A DNA stretch of 64,000 nucleotides from Leeia aquatica (GCF_012641365.1 NZ_JABAIM010000004.1:186001-250000); one strand, 5' to 3'; counted from the stretch's first letter, positions 23,241 to 36,497 are shown. Notes: generated by a model not told the origin, from the letters alone. A program made the numbers and translations.

Positions 23241-25372
23241 CCCTCCTGACGCTGCAGACCGCTGCGCACACAGCGCAGCAGGCCATAGCTGAATTCACCG
23301 TCCAGCGCATCAAAGGCGGGCTTCAGCCGCAGCGCCACATCATCCTGCTGCAAGGCCAGTTCAATGCGGTTGAGGCTGTCGGCATCGAGCCCGGTGGCGG
23401 TACCGACATCAATATCCCCGGCCAAGATGCCGGCAGACAGGTGCTGGTAGATGGTGTCCGCGCTCAATTGCCGCTCGCTGGCCACCGCCAGCGCGTGACG
23501 CCCCTGCCGCACGGCGGCCACGCTGGTGCGGGCGCTATCGTGATAGGGGACCTCGCTCACTGTGGGCGGGCCGTGCTGGGCATGGTGAGCCTGCAGTACG
23601 CTCAGCAGCGCGTCGCCATAGCGGCTGAGCTTGCTGTCGCCAATGCCAAAGGTATCGCGCAGCGCGTCCAGTGTCTGCGGGCGACGGTCGAGCAGATGGC
23701 GCAGCGTGGTGTCGCCAAAAATCATATAGGGCGGTATGCCCTGCTCATCGGCCAGCTTGCGGCGCAACTGCCGCAGTTGTTGCCACAGCAGTTCTTCCGC
23801 GCTATCGCGGAAACGCCACTCTCCGCTACGTACCCCACGCTGCGCCTTGTTGCCTGCCGGTTCGCGCCGCACGGTCAGCGTGGTTTCACCACGCAATAGC
23901 GGGCGGCTGAGCTCGGTCAGCTGCAAGGCACCGAAGCGTTCGGCATCACTTTCCAGATAGCCACCCGCCAGCAGTTGCCGGAACAGCACCCGCCAGCTGG
24001 ATTCGCCCAGCTCGCTGCCAATGCCGAAGGTGCTCAAGCTGTGGTGGCCAAACTGCTCGACCTTGGGCGTGCGCTTGCCCAGCAGCACGTCGATCACATG
24101 CCCGGCGCCGAAGCGCTGCTCACAGCGGAACACACAAGAGAGTGCACGTCGGGCCGCGTCGGTAGCATCCCAGGTTTCCGGTGGCTGCAGGCAGTTGTCG
24201 CAATTGCCGCAGGGCGCGGCGTCTTCCCCAAAGTAGGCCAGCAGGTGCTGGCGGCGGCAGCGGCTGCTTTCACACAGACCCAGCAAGGCGTCCAGCTTCT
24301 GCCGCTCCAGCCGCTTTTGCGCGGGTGGGGCTTCACCCTGCGCAATCATCTCGTGCTGCATCACCACGTCCTGCATGCCATACAGCAGCAAGGCTTCGGC
24401 GGGTTCGCCGTCGCGCCCGGCGCGGCCGGTTTCCTGGTAGTAGCTCTCGATGCTCTTCGGCAGGTCGAGGTGGATCACGTAGCGCACGTCCGGCTTGTCG
24501 ATGCCCATGCCGAACGCGATGGTCGCCACCATCACCCGGCCTTCCTGCCGCAGGAACTGCTGCTGGTGCTGCTGGCGGATCTGGCTGTCGAGGCCCGCGT
24601 GGTAATGCAGCGCCGGGATGCCTTGCTGCCGCAGCCAGGCGGCGGTGTCCTCCACCCGCTTGCGCGACAGGCAATAGATGATGCCGGCGGCGTCCGGATA
24701 GGTGCGGATCAATGCCAGCGCCTGCTCGCGAGGGCGGTTTTTCTCGGCAATGCGGTAGCGGATGTTGGGCCGGTCAAAGCTGGTAATGAACTGCCGCGCC
24801 TGTTGCAAGCCCAGCCGGTCTATCATTTCCTGTCGGGTGGCGTGGTCTGCGGTGGCGGTCAGCGCGATGCGCGGCACCTGCGGCCAGCGCTCATGCAGAA
24901 TCGACAGCCCCATGTATTCCGGGCGGAAGTCGTGCCCCCATTGCGATACGCAGTGGGCTTCATCAATGGCGAACAGCGCGAGCGGGGCTTGTTGCAGCAG
25001 GTTGAGGAAGCGGTCGGTCAACAGGCGCTCAGGGGCAACATAGAGCAGGTCGAGCTGGCCTTCCAGCAACTGCTGCTCCACCGCCCAGGCATCGCGCGGG
25101 TCCAGCGTGGAGTTGAGGCAGGCGGCACGCACGCCCAGCTGGCGCAGGGTATCCACCTGATCCTGCATCAGTGCAATCAGCGGTGACACCACAATGCCAC
25201 AACCGGGGCGCAGCAGGGCCGGGATCTGGTAGCACAGCGATTTGCCGCCACCGGTCGGCATCAGCACCAGGGCATCGTCACCCGCCAGCAGGCTAGCAAT
25301 GATGTCGGCCTGCGGCCCACGGAAAGCCGGGTAGCCAAAGGTATGCTGCAGCACATGCAAGGCGTCGTTCAT
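23237..25372 (-). CDS. recQ: ATP-dependent DNA helicase RecQ
   Basis: 711 aa, longer than E. coli RecQ (~610). Helicase core with MPTGGGKSLCYQ (Walker A), DEAH box (AIDEAHCVSQWGHDFRPEY) and QETGRAGRDG motif VI; four-Cys zinc site (C..RC..CGNC..C) at ~370-395; RQC winged helix; HRDC domain (~530-610); and an extra ~90-residue C-terminal helix-turn-helix-like domain. It unwinds DNA 3'-5' in RecF-type repair and fork rescue. It overlaps waaA upstream and lysR downstream by 4 bp each. Confidence 0.95.
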   Translation of the reverse strand: MNDALHVLQHTFGYPAFRGPQADIIASLLAGDDALVLMPTGGGKSLCYQIPALLRPGCGIVVSPLIALMQDQVDTLRQLGVRAACLNSTLDPRDAWAVEQQLLEGQLDLLYVAPERLLTDRFLNLLQQAPLALFAIDEAHCVSQWGHDFRPEYMGLSILHERWPQVPRIALTATADHATRQEMIDRLGLQQARQFITSFDRPNIRYRIAEKNRPREQALALIRTYPDAAGIIYCLSRKRVEDTAAWLRQQGIPALHYHAGLDSQIRQQHQQQFLRQEGRVMVATIAFGMGIDKPDVRYVIHLDLPKSIESYYQETGRAGRDGEPAEALLLYGMQDVVMQHEMIAQGEAPPAQKRLERQKLDALLGLCESSRCRRQHLLAYFGEDAAPCGNCDNCLQPPETWDATDAARRALSCVFRCEQRFGAGHVIDVLLGKRTPKVEQFGHHSLSTFGIGSELGESSWRVLFRQLLAGGYLESDAERFGALQLTELSRPLLRGETTLTVRREPAGNKAQRGVRSGEWRFRDSAEELLWQQLRQLRRKLADEQGIPPYMIFGDTTLRHLLDRRPQTLDALRDTFGIGDSKLSRYGDALLSVLQAHHAQHGPPTVSEVPYHDSARTSVAAVRQGRHALAVASERQLSADTIYQHLSAGILAGDIDVGTATGLDADSLNRIELALQQDDVALRLKPAFDALDGEFSYGLLRCVRSGLQRQEG

Positions 25373-26637
25373 GCCACCCCATCCGGCAGCATGGCCAGCA
25401 TGCGCTGTGTTGCGCCCTGATGGCGGGCGACAAAGGCCAGCGCCGCCTCACGCATGGCGTGTCGCTGCACGGGTGCTGCCAGCAGCGCCATGGCTTGCTG
25501 CAGGGCGTCCGCCACATCGGTCACACGGTGCGCGGCACCGGCATCGACCGCCAACTGGCTGGCTTCGGCAAAGTTGAACATGTGCGGCCCCAGCAGCAAG
25601 GGGCAACCGACTGCAGCAGCTTCAATCAGGTTATGCCCGCCATAGGGCAGTAGGCTGCCCCCCATGATGGCGAGGTCAGCACAGCCATACCAGGCATACA
25701 GTTCACCCAGGCTGTCCCCCAGCAGGATCTGCACCTCGGCGGGCAGGGGGGCTGCGCCATCCCACTGGCTGCGCCGCTGCAGGAGACCAGCAGGCGCCAG
25801 CAAGCGGGCGACTTCGTCAAAGCGTTGCGGGTGGCGTGGCACCACCACCAGCAGGGTGTGGGCAGGCAAGGGTTGTTGCTGCAAGGCGCCAAGCAACAGC
25901 GCCTCTTCACCATCACGACTGCTGGCCAGCAGCAGCACCGGTCGCTCACCGATGGCGTGACGGAAGCGTTGGGCCAGCGTGGCGGCCTCAGGGGGCGGTT
26001 GCAGGTCGTACTTGAGGTTGCCGCAGACCGTAACCGCTTGCCCGCCCAGCTGTCGCAGCCGTTCGGCATCCGCTTCGCTTTGTGCGGCGATGGCACGGAA
26101 GCGGGCAAAGGCGGGCCGGCTGAGTGCCGCAAAACGCTGATAGCCGCGTGCGGAGCGGGCGGATAGTCGGGCGTTGAGCAGGTAAAGCGGTACCCCCGCA
26201 GCCTGACTGGCAGCGCACAGGTTCGGCCACACCTCAGTTTCCAGAATCAGGCCGAATGCAGGTCGGAAGTGGCGCAGGAAGCGGCGTATGCCCAGCGGGC
26301 CATCGTAGGGCAGGGTGGCAATCAAGGCGTAGTCGCCATAGAGCGCCTGAGCTGATTCGCGTCCGGTAGCAGTCAGATGGGTGATCAGCAGCTGGTGCTG
26401 CGGGTAGCGCTGGCGCAATCCGGCTACCAGCGACTGTGCCGCGCGGGTTTCCCCCAGCGACACGGCGTGCAGCCAGATCAGCGGGCGCTGGCGATCTACC
26501 GGAATACGGTAGTAGCCCAGCCGCTCTGCCCAGTGCAGGCGATAGCCTGGTTCCTTGCGTCCCCGCCACCACAGGCGCAGCGGTAGCAGGGGTAACAGTA
26601 GCCACCAGAACAGGCTGTACAGCGCGCGGGCTATCAT
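25369..26637 (-). CDS. waaA: 3-deoxy-D-manno-octulosonic acid (Kdo) transferase
   Basis: 422 aa from MIARALYSLFWWLLLPLLPLRLW, an N-terminal membrane anchor. GT30 family: GxxxHxVSLGExRAAxxL pattern (WLHAVSLGETRAAQSLV), LILETEVWPNL, GGSLLPYGGHNLIEAAAVGCPLLLGPHMFNF. It adds Kdo to lipid IVA on the inner face of the inner membrane. Start and stop overlap waaC and recQ by 4 bp each (ATGA), giving a waaC-waaA-recQ message. Confidence 0.95.
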   Translation of the reverse strand: MIARALYSLFWWLLLPLLPLRLWWRGRKEPGYRLHWAERLGYYRIPVDRQRPLIWLHAVSLGETRAAQSLVAGLRQRYPQHQLLITHLTATGRESAQALYGDYALIATLPYDGPLGIRRFLRHFRPAFGLILETEVWPNLCAASQAAGVPLYLLNARLSARSARGYQRFAALSRPAFARFRAIAAQSEADAERLRQLGGQAVTVCGNLKYDLQPPPEAATLAQRFRHAIGERPVLLLASSRDGEEALLLGALQQQPLPAHTLLVVVPRHPQRFDEVARLLAPAGLLQRRSQWDGAAPLPAEVQILLGDSLGELYAWYGCADLAIMGGSLLPYGGHNLIEAAAVGCPLLLGPHMFNFAEASQLAVDAGAAHRVTDVADALQQAMALLAAPVQRHAMREAALAFVARHQGATQRMLAMLPDGVA

Positions 26638-27602
26638 GGCGTGATGCGGGCCAGTGCGGCGCTGGCGTGCTGCCACACCTGTGCCACAGTCGGTTGCACC
26701 TGTACCCCGCCCAGGTTGGCGACGTACTGGTCGCCCATCACCCCGGCGTGGTTGGGGTCGCTGTCACAGAACAGGGCAATGGTTGGGGTTTCCACCGCGT
26801 TGGCGATATGGGTGAAGCCGGTATCGACCCCGACCGCCAGCGTGGCATGCGACAGCATGGCGGTCGCGTCCAGCAGCGTCAGACGCGGGGCCACCTGCGC
26901 GTCCGGTATGGCGGCGGCCAGCCGTTCTGAGCGTACCCGTTCCGGTTCGCTGCCCCAGGTAAACAGGCTGCGAATCCCGACGGTGTGTAGCTGCTGGCCG
27001 AGTGTGATCCAGTGCGCCTCCGGCCACTCCTTGGCGGCGCGCGCGGTATTGGTCAGCAAGGCGGCAAAGCGGCCTTGAGGCAGCCAGGGCAAGGCATGGT
27101 CTACATTGCGAATGCCGTAATGGATGGCGGCCTCCGGGGTGTAACCCAGCGCCAGGCCGGCCAGCTTGCGGTTCTTGGTGATCACATGATCGCCGGTCGG
27201 AATGGCAAAGGTGCGGTCGTAAAACGGCAGCGCAAAACGGTCACGAATATTGCTGCGGTCAAACGCGCAGGAGGGGCCGCGGGCCCGACCACACACCCAG
27301 GCGCTTTTCAGCAGGCCTTGCGGATCAATGATGGCGTCGTAGCGTACTTGCTGCAGCTGGTCGAGGAAGGCGCGGATCTCCTGCCAGACGGCGCGTGACC
27401 ACAGCCGCTTGCGCCAGCGCCGGATAGCGATGGGCAGGATGTGACTGACGCCGGGGTGCAGCGCGGGCAGTTCGACGTATTGCTCTTCGGCCACCCAGTC
27501 GATACGGGCGTCAGGAAAATGGGCGCGCAGGTCGCTGACCACGGGCAGGGTATGGATCAGGTCGCCCATCGACGACATGCGGACCAGCAGGATGTTCGGC
27601 AT
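26634..27602 (-). CDS. waaC: Lipopolysaccharide heptosyltransferase I
   Basis: 322 aa from MPNILLVRMSSMGD (start at 27611 is also possible). GT9 family: VRMSSMGDLIHTLPVV at the N-terminus, DPQGLLKSAWV, and GVDTGFTHIANAVETPTIALF in the sugar-nucleotide site. It transfers the first heptose to Kdo2-lipid A, consistent with waaA directly downstream. It is divergent from a family-2 glycosyltransferase gene (96 bp between starts). Confidence 0.94.
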   Translation of the reverse strand: MPNILLVRMSSMGDLIHTLPVVSDLRAHFPDARIDWVAEEQYVELPALHPGVSHILPIAIRRWRKRLWSRAVWQEIRAFLDQLQQVRYDAIIDPQGLLKSAWVCGRARGPSCAFDRSNIRDRFALPFYDRTFAIPTGDHVITKNRKLAGLALGYTPEAAIHYGIRNVDHALPWLPQGRFAALLTNTARAAKEWPEAHWITLGQQLHTVGIRSLFTWGSEPERVRSERLAAAIPDAQVAPRLTLLDATAMLSHATLAVGVDTGFTHIANAVETPTIALFCDSDPNHAGVMGDQYVANLGGVQVQPTVAQVWQHASAALARITP

Positions 27603-27697
27603 GCGCGGCATTGTACCGGAAAGGCCGTCGGGCGGCGTGCCGATCGTCCCTCGGCAGACCTGATATACTGCGGCGATCATTGTCCCGGTTCCCGGCC

Positions 27698-28462
27698 ATG
27701 CGCCAACCCTTGTCCGCCGTCCTCATCACCCTCAATGAAGCCTCTCAGCTCCCGGCCACGCTGGCGGCGCTGCAGTTTTGCGACGAAATCGTGGTGGTGG
27801 ACTCCGGCAGTAGCGACGATACCGTGGCGCAGGCCGAAGCCGCAGGCGCGCGGGTGATCCACCAGCCCTGGCTGGGGTTTGCCGCGCAGAAGCAGTTTGC
27901 AACTGAGCAGGCCAGCCATGACTGGGTGCTCAGCATTGATGCCGACGAGCGGGTGAGCGATACCTTGCGTGCCAGCATTGAGCAGGTGCTGCAGCAGCCG
28001 CAGCACGCCGCCTACCTGATGCCACGCTGCAACCGCTTCATGGGGCGCTGGCTGCGACATGGTGAAGGCTATCCGGACCGCATTCCGCGGCTGTTCCACC
28101 GCCAGCAGGCGCGCTGGAGCCAGGATCCGGTACACGAACATGTGGTGACCGCGGGCAGCATGGGCTTGCTCAAGGGCGATTTGCTGCACGAGTCGGCCGA
28201 TGACCTCCACAGTTATCTGGCCAAGCAGAATCGCTATACCAGCCTGCAGGCCGAGCGGCTGGCGGCGCGAGGCAAGCGGGTGAGTGGCCTCAAGCTGTGG
28301 CTGAGCCCGCTGCTGCGATTCTTCAAGATGTATGTGCTGCGGCTGGGCATGCTGGATGGGGTGCCGGGTCTGGTCCACATCAGCATTGGCTGCTTCAACA
28401 GCTTCATCAAGTACGCCAAGGCGCGCGAGCTGCTGCGGCGACAACAGGAAAAACGACCATGA
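27698..28462 (+). CDS. Family-2 glycosyltransferase, WaaE/KdtX type (LPS core)
   Basis: 254 aa from MRQPLSAVLITLNEASQL. GT-A fold: VVDSGSSDDTVAQAEAAGA, then the metal/nucleotide motif SIDADERVS. The C-terminal ~60 residues carry a hydrophobic membrane-associated region. It resembles WaaE/KdtX, which adds glucose to the inner core near heptose I; its place next to waaC and waaA supports an LPS core role. TATACT at 27664-27669 may be the -10. Its stop overlaps the epimerase start (ATGA). Confidence 0.88.
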   Translation: MRQPLSAVLITLNEASQLPATLAALQFCDEIVVVDSGSSDDTVAQAEAAGARVIHQPWLGFAAQKQFATEQASHDWVLSIDADERVSDTLRASIEQVLQQPQHAAYLMPRCNRFMGRWLRHGEGYPDRIPRLFHRQQARWSQDPVHEHVVTAGSMGLLKGDLLHESADDLHSYLAKQNRYTSLQAERLAARGKRVSGLKLWLSPLLRFFKMYVLRLGMLDGVPGLVHISIGCFNSFIKYAKARELLRRQQEKRP

Positions 28463-29466
28463 AGGTATTGGTGACCGGCGCTGCCGGGTTTATCGGCATG
28501 CACCTCAGCCAGCAGCTGCTGGCACGCGGGGACGAGGTGGTCGGCATCGACAATCTCAATGATTACTACGATGTCCGCCTCAAGCACGCCCGTCTGGCCC
28601 GCTTGCAGGCTTTGCCCGGTTTCCGTTTCCAGCAAATGGACCTGGCCGATGGCGCGCGCCTGCTGTTGCTGTTTGCGCAGGAACGCTTTGATGCGGTGGT
28701 GAATCTGGCGGCTCAAGCCGGGGTGCGCTATTCGTTGACCAACCCTGGCGCCTATGTGTCCAGCAACCTGGCGGGCTTCGTCAATATTCTGGAAGGTTGC
28801 CGTCATTACCCGGTCAAGCATCTGGTTTACGCCAGCTCAAGCAGTGTCTATGGTGCCAACAGCAAGTTGCCGTTCAGTGAGTCAGACGCCATTGACCATC
28901 CGGTGAGCCTGTACGCGGCCAGCAAAAAATCCAACGAACTGATGGCGCACAGTTACAGCCACCTGTTTGGCATCCCGACTACCGGCCTGCGGTTTTTCAC
29001 CGTCTACGGACCGTGGGGACGCCCGGACATGGCGGCCTGGCTGTTTACCGACCGCATGCTGCGCGGTGAAACCATCCAGGTGTTCAACCATGGCCAGCTA
29101 CGGCGCGATTTCACCTATATCGACGATATTGTCGAAGGCGTGGTGCGCCTGCTGGACCATCCCGCTGCGCCGGACCCGGCTTTTGACCGCATGGCCCCCA
29201 ATCCGGACACCAGCTTTGCACCGTACCGGGTGTTCAATATCGGCAACCACCAGCCGGTGCCGCTGCTGACCTTTATCGAAACGCTGGAACAGGTGCTGGG
29301 CGTGACCGCCAACAAGGAAATGCTGCCGATGCAGGCGGGTGACGTGGAAGCCACCTATGCTGACACCGATCGCCTGCGCGCCTTGACCGGATTTGCACCT
29401 GCGACACCACTGGCGACAGGCTTGCAACGCTTCGCTGACTGGTACCGCGATTACCACCAGCTGTAA
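28459..29466 (+). CDS. NAD-dependent sugar-nucleotide epimerase (UDP-glucuronate 4-epimerase type)
   Basis: 335 aa. Extended SDR: GAAGFIGMH NAD site at ~7, catalytic Ser in YASSSSVYG, YAASKKSNE with Tyr and Lys, and YGPWGRPDMA. The last motif and the length are typical of UDP-glucuronate 4-epimerases, which supply UDP-galacturonate for cell-surface polysaccharide, although UDP-glucose 4-epimerase cannot be excluded. It is translationally coupled to the glycosyltransferase gene and followed by the ATP synthase operon promoter. Confidence 0.88.
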   Translation: MKVLVTGAAGFIGMHLSQQLLARGDEVVGIDNLNDYYDVRLKHARLARLQALPGFRFQQMDLADGARLLLLFAQERFDAVVNLAAQAGVRYSLTNPGAYVSSNLAGFVNILEGCRHYPVKHLVYASSSSVYGANSKLPFSESDAIDHPVSLYAASKKSNELMAHSYSHLFGIPTTGLRFFTVYGPWGRPDMAAWLFTDRMLRGETIQVFNHGQLRRDFTYIDDIVEGVVRLLDHPAAPDPAFDRMAPNPDTSFAPYRVFNIGNHQPVPLLTFIETLEQVLGVTANKEMLPMQAGDVEATYADTDRLRALTGFAPATPLATGLQRFADWYRDYHQL

Positions 29467-29515
29467 GGCCTCGCAGTAAATCCTTGAAAAACAACAACAG
29501 ACTTGCCCGGCGGGT

Positions 29516-29545
29516 TTGACGCTGTAACAAACCTGCCGGTATAAT
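29516..29545 (+). promoter_or_regulatory. Promoter of the ATP synthase operon
   Basis: TTGACG (29516-29521), 18-bp spacer and exact TATAAT (29540-29545), 30 bp before the atpI start. Confidence 0.75.
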
Positions 29546-29575
29546 CCAGCGGCTTTTAGGGTGCAGGGTTTTCGC

Positions 29576-29935
29576 ATGTTGGCTGCCAGGGCCGGTAAGG
29601 TCATCTTGTTGCAACTCGGTCTGGGTATGCTGGTTTGCGTGATTGCCGCGATCGCGGGTGGGCTGGTACAGGCGGTTTCCGCCATGATCGGCACCGGCAT
29701 CGCGGTGACAGGCAGTGTGCTGTATGCGCGTATTGCCTATGCGGTCGAGTTTGCTGCACCCCCCGTACTGATGCGCGCGCATTTTCGTGCACAGGCGGTC
29801 AAGTTTCTCACCACGGTGGTGCTGTTTGCCGGGGTGTTCATGGGATTGAAGGGTATCAACGCCGTGTGGCTATTGGCCGCCTTCGTTGCTGCTTCCGCTG
29901 CCTACTGGGTGGCGCTGGTATTGATCAAAAAATAA
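29576..29935 (+). CDS. atpI: ATP synthase subunit I
   Basis: 119 aa from ATG 29576 (AGGG upstream; GTG 29561 is an alternative). Four hydrophobic segments. Weakly conserved family that opens most bacterial atp operons; it helps assemble the c-ring and may carry Mg2+. It is placed 15 bp before atpB. Confidence 0.85.
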   Translation: MLAARAGKVILLQLGLGMLVCVIAAIAGGLVQAVSAMIGTGIAVTGSVLYARIAYAVEFAAPPVLMRAHFRAQAVKFLTTVVLFAGVFMGLKGINAVWLLAAFVAASAAYWVALVLIKK

Positions 29936-30754
<819 letters not shown>

Positions 30755-30800
30755 TCAGCACCGAACCGTTTTCAACTTGGTAGTCAAACTCGTTTTTTAA

Positions 30801-31094
<294 letters not shown>

Positions 31095-31131
31095 TCTCGG
31101 GTCCATCCAGTCAACCTGAGAGGAAAACAAC

Positions 31132-31602
31132 ATGGACATCAATGCCTCGTTAATCGGGCAAATGATCACCTTTGCAATTCTGGTGCTCTTTACCATGAAG
31201 TTTGTTTGGCCTCCGCTGACCCAGATGATGGACGAGCGCGCCCGCCGCATTTCTGAAGGTCTGGCTGCCGCTGAAAAGGGCAAGCACGACTACGAAAATG
31301 CCGAGAAGCGTGCAGCAGAAAAGCTGCGCGAATCGAAGGGGCAGGCCGCCGAGATCATTGCGCTGGCGGAAAAGCGCGCCGCGCAGATCGTTGATGAAGC
31401 CAAGAATGCCGCCAAGGCTGAGGGCGAGCGTCAACTCGCTGCGGCACAGGCGGAAGTCGAGCAACTGATGGCCCGCGCCAAGGAAGAACTGCGTCAGCAG
31501 GTGTCCGATCTGGCGGTGGCAGGTGCAGAAAAGATCCTGCGTCGCGAAATCGACGCCAAGGCTCACGCTGACCTGCTCGATACCATCAAAGCGGAATTGT
31601 AA
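31132..31602 (+). CDS. atpF: F0 ATP synthase subunit b
   Basis: 156 aa. One N-terminal membrane helix ([21 protein letters not shown]) and a long charged helical stalk (~30-140) rich in Ala, Glu and Lys that dimerises as a coiled coil. It connects subunit a to delta as the peripheral stator. It lies 5 bp before atpH. Confidence 0.97.
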   Translation: MDINASLIGQMITFAILVLFTMKFVWPPLTQMMDERARRISEGLAAAEKGKHDYENAEKRAAEKLRESKGQAAEIIALAEKRAAQIVDEAKNAAKAEGERQLAAAQAEVEQLMARAKEELRQQVSDLAVAGAEKILRREIDAKAHADLLDTIKAEL

Positions 31603-31607
31603 AACTC

Positions 31608-32144
31608 ATGGCAGAAATCGTTACCGTTGCGCGGCCCTATGCAGAAGCAGCGTTCAAGCTCGCCAAAGAGCTGAACCAGCTGGATGCATGGTCAGACGCA
31701 CTGCGTTTGTTGGTAACGGTGGTTGAGCACGAAGAGGTTGCCCGCGTCATTGACAACCCCAACGTGTCAGCACCGCAAATCGAATCTCTGCTGCAGGGCA
31801 TCGTTGGCGAGCAGGTGTCGGTGGAAGTGAAAAACTTCATCAGCATCCTGGTCAGCAACAAGCGCCTGAACCTGCTGCCGGAAGTGGCGCGCCAATATGC
31901 GCAACTGAAGCTGGACGCCGAAAATGGCGTCGATGCAGCCGTGGTTTCGGCCTTTCCCTTGTCCGATGCCCAGCTGAATGAGCTCAGCGCCCAACTGGTG
32001 AAACGATTTGGTCGCCAGATTCGCGCACAGGTGACGGTGGATCCCGAATTGCTGGGTGGTGTGAAAATCACCGTCGGCGATCAGGTGATCGACGCTTCCG
32101 TACGCGGCAAGCTGCAGGCGATGGCCTATGGGCTCAAAAGTTAG
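31608..32144 (+). CDS. atpH: F1 ATP synthase subunit delta
   Basis: 178 aa. Typical [12 protein letters not shown] start and C-terminal [26 protein letters not shown] motif. It joins the top of F1 to the b-subunit stalk. It is followed 8 bp later by atpA. Confidence 0.96.
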   Translation: MAEIVTVARPYAEAAFKLAKELNQLDAWSDALRLLVTVVEHEEVARVIDNPNVSAPQIESLLQGIVGEQVSVEVKNFISILVSNKRLNLLPEVARQYAQLKLDAENGVDAAVVSAFPLSDAQLNELSAQLVKRFGRQIRAQVTVDPELLGGVKITVGDQVIDASVRGKLQAMAYGLKS

Positions 32145-32152
32145 GAGTGAAC

Positions 32153-33694
32153 ATGCAGTTGAATCCATCTGAAATCAGCGAGCTGATCAAGAACAAGATC
32201 CAGAACCTGTCTTCGGGCTCGGAGTCGCGTACGCAAGGCACGGTAGTGTCGGTGACCGACGGTATCGTTCGCATTCACGGCCTGTCGGACGTGATGCAGG
32301 GCGAAATGCTGGAATTCCCGAACAACACCTTCGGCCTGGCACTGAACCTGGAGCGTGACTCCGTGGGTGCCGTGGTGATGGGCGAATACGAGCACATCAC
32401 CGAAGGCGACGAAGTGAAGTGCACCGGTCGCATTCTGGAAGTACCAGTCGGTCCGGAACTGGTCGGTCGCGTGGTGAACGCGCTGGGTCAGCCGATCGAC
32501 GGCAAAGGCCCGATCAATGCCCGCGCATCCAGCCCGATCGAAAAGATCGCCCCGGGCGTGATTGCCCGTCAATCGGTGTCGCAGCCGATGCAAAGCGGTA
32601 TCAAGGCGATTGACGCCATGGTGCCGGTGGGTCGTGGCCAGCGTGAGCTGATCATTGGTGACCGTCAGACCGGCAAGACCGCCGTGGCTGTCGACGCCAT
32701 CATCAACCAGAAGGGCACCGGCGTTATCTGCATCTACGTGGCCATCGGTCAGAAGGCATCGTCGATCGCCAACGTGGTGCGCAAGCTCGAAGAGCACGGC
32801 GCGCTGGGCCACACCATCGTGGTGGCGGCGACCTCGTCCGAATCCCCGGCCATGCAGTTCATCGCACCGTATGCCGGCTGCTCGATGGGCGAATACTTCC
32901 GTGACCGTGGCGAAGACGCGCTGATCGTGTATGACGATCTGTCCAAGCAGGCTGTGGCTTATCGCCAGATCTCCCTGCTGCTGCGCCGTCCGCCGGGCCG
33001 TGAAGCCTATCCGGGTGACGTGTTCTACATCCACTCCCGTCTGCTGGAACGCGCATCCCGCGTGAACGCGGACTACGTGGAAAAGCTGACCAATGGTGAA
33101 GTGAAGGGCAAGACCGGTTCGCTGACCGCGCTGCCGATCATTGAAACCCAGGCGGGTGACGTGTCTGCCTTCGTGCCGACCAACGTGATCTCGATTACTG
33201 ACGGTCAGATCTTTCTGGAAACCGACCTGTTCAACTCGGGTATCCGTCCGGCCATCAACGCCGGTATCTCGGTGTCCCGCGTGGGTGGTGCTGCTCAGAC
33301 CAAGGCCATCAAGAAACTGTCCGGCGGTATCCGTACCGACTTGGCGCAGTATCGTGAACTGGCTGCGTTCGCGCAGTTCGCTTCCGATCTGGACGATGCT
33401 ACCCGCAAGCAGCTGGAGCGTGGTCGCCGTGTGACCGAGCTGATGAAGCAAGGTCAGTACGCCCCGATGAAGGTGTCGGAAATGACCCTGACCCTGTTTG
33501 GCGTCAACAAGGGCTACTACGACGACGTGCCGGTGGAGAAGTGTCTGGCATTTGAAGCTGCGTTCCTGTCCTACGTGAAGGCCAACCACGCGCAGTTGCT
33601 GGCCGACATTGACAGCAGCAGCGAACTGTCGGGCGACAACGAGAAGGTATTGGCCTCGGCGCTGGCTGAGTTCAAGAAGAACTCGACCTACTAA
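32153..33694 (+). CDS. atpA: F1 ATP synthase subunit alpha
   Basis: 513 aa from ATG 32153 (TTAGGAG upstream; the GTG at 32147 overlaps the ribosome site). P-loop GDRQTGKT at ~170, and the alpha/beta signature [17 protein letters not shown]. Non-catalytic nucleotide-binding subunit that alternates with beta in the F1 hexamer. Confidence 0.98.
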   Translation: MQLNPSEISELIKNKIQNLSSGSESRTQGTVVSVTDGIVRIHGLSDVMQGEMLEFPNNTFGLALNLERDSVGAVVMGEYEHITEGDEVKCTGRILEVPVGPELVGRVVNALGQPIDGKGPINARASSPIEKIAPGVIARQSVSQPMQSGIKAIDAMVPVGRGQRELIIGDRQTGKTAVAVDAIINQKGTGVICIYVAIGQKASSIANVVRKLEEHGALGHTIVVAATSSESPAMQFIAPYAGCSMGEYFRDRGEDALIVYDDLSKQAVAYRQISLLLRRPPGREAYPGDVFYIHSRLLERASRVNADYVEKLTNGEVKGKTGSLTALPIIETQAGDVSAFVPTNVISITDGQIFLETDLFNSGIRPAINAGISVSRVGGAAQTKAIKKLSGGIRTDLAQYRELAAFAQFASDLDDATRKQLERGRRVTELMKQGQYAPMKVSEMTLTLFGVNKGYYDDVPVEKCLAFEAAFLSYVKANHAQLLADIDSSSELSGDNEKVLASALAEFKKNSTY

Positions 33695-33718
33695 GCGGTC
33701 GCACGAACAGGAGCTGTC

Positions 33719-34585
33719 ATGGCTGGCGGAAAAGAGATTCGCAACAAGATCAAGAGCGTGCAAAACACGCAAAAGATCACGCGTGCGATGGAAATGGTTG
33801 CCGCATCCAAAATGCGCCGTGCGCAAGACCGGATGCGGGCTGCCCGCCCGTACGGTGAAAAGATCCGTGTTGTCGCCGGTAACCTGTCACAGGCCACCAA
33901 GGACTGGACCCACCCCTTCCTCATCGCACGCGCTGCTGTCAAGCGCGTCGGTGTGATCGTGGTGACCTCCGACAAGGGCCTGTGTGGCGGTTTGAACACC
34001 AACGTGCTGCGTCAGCTGTTGCAGCGCATGAAAGGCTGGCAGGCTGCCGGCGTCGAGGTCGATGTGTGCGCCATTGGCGGCAAGGGCTTCGGTTTCATGC
34101 AGCGTATGGGTGCTTCGGTCGTCTCGCATGTGACACACCTGGGTGACACGCCACACCTGGACCAGATGATCGGTCCGGTGAAGGTGATGCTGGATGCATT
34201 CACTGACGGCAAGATCGACGAACTGCACATTGTCTACACCCGCTTCATCAACACCATGCGGCAAGAGCCGGTGGTGGAGCAGCTGCTGCCGGTCAAGGCC
34301 GAGCAGTTGCAGGAAGGGTCTTCCCACGCTTGGGAATACCTGTATGAGCCGGATGCACAGACCGTGATCAGTGAATTGCTGACCCGTTACATCGAAGCAT
34401 TGGTGTACCAGGCGGTGGCCGAGAACATGGCCTCCGAGCAAAGTGCGCGGATGGTGGCGATGAAAGCCGCATCCGACAACGCAGGCAATGTGATCGACGA
34501 GCTGAAGCTGGTCTACAACAAGACCCGTCAAGCTGCGATTACCAAGGAACTGTCGGAAATTGTCGCGGGGGCAGCAGCGGTCTGA
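33719..34585 (+). CDS. atpG: F1 ATP synthase subunit gamma
   Basis: 288 aa. N-terminal [28 protein letters not shown] and C-terminal [26 protein letters not shown] form the coiled-coil rotor shaft; the middle Rossmann-like domain includes [12 protein letters not shown]. Central stalk of F1. Confidence 0.98.
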   Translation: MAGGKEIRNKIKSVQNTQKITRAMEMVAASKMRRAQDRMRAARPYGEKIRVVAGNLSQATKDWTHPFLIARAAVKRVGVIVVTSDKGLCGGLNTNVLRQLLQRMKGWQAAGVEVDVCAIGGKGFGFMQRMGASVVSHVTHLGDTPHLDQMIGPVKVMLDAFTDGKIDELHIVYTRFINTMRQEPVVEQLLPVKAEQLQEGSSHAWEYLYEPDAQTVISELLTRYIEALVYQAVAENMASEQSARMVAMKAASDNAGNVIDELKLVYNKTRQAAITKELSEIVAGAAAV

Positions 34586-34618
34586 GCCTGAAGGCGGACC
34601 GCTTCGCAAAGGTTTTAA

Positions 34619-36037
<1,419 letters not shown>

Positions 36038-36051
36038 GCTGGGTGGACGAT

Positions 36052-36477
36052 ATGGCCATGACGATGCATGTAGATGTGGTAAGCGCTGAAGAGAGCATTT
36101 TCTCCGGTACTGCTGAATTTCTGGTGGCACCGGCAGAAAGGGGCGAGATTGGCGTTTATCCCCGCCATGCGCCGTTGTTGACGCGTCTGAAGCCGGGTCT
36201 GATCAAGATCAAGCTGCAGCATGCTGAAGACGAAAAGTTTGTGTTCGTCTCCGGCGGTCTGCTGGAAATCCAGCCCCATGTGGTGACCATCCTTGCGGAT
36301 ACGGCACTGCGCGGGGATGACCTCGACGAAGCCCGCGCGCTGGAAGCCAAGCGCCGGGCCGAAGAGGCCCTCTCCAGCAACAATGCGGCACTGGATCTGG
36401 CCAAGGCCCAGGTGGAACTCGCGCAGGCGGTAGCCGAACTGGCCGCCATCAACAAGCTGCGCAAGCGGTCGCACTAA
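36052..36477 (+). CDS. atpC: F1 ATP synthase subunit epsilon
   Basis: 141 aa from ATG 36052 ([17 protein letters not shown] 36043 is less likely). An N-terminal beta-sandwich ([26 protein letters not shown]) and a C-terminal two-helix hairpin that can inhibit ATP hydrolysis. Last gene of the operon, followed by a strong terminator. Confidence 0.96.
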   Translation: MAMTMHVDVVSAEESIFSGTAEFLVAPAERGEIGVYPRHAPLLTRLKPGLIKIKLQHAEDEKFVFVSGGLLEIQPHVVTILADTALRGDDLDEARALEAKRRAEEALSSNNAALDLAKAQVELAQAVAELAAINKLRKRSH

Positions 36478-36497
36478 GGCAGTAGAATCGGGAAAAA

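Noticed and set aside
32141-33826. 561-codon minus-strand frame
   Set aside because: Antisense to atpA; arises from the biased codon use of a highly expressed gene.
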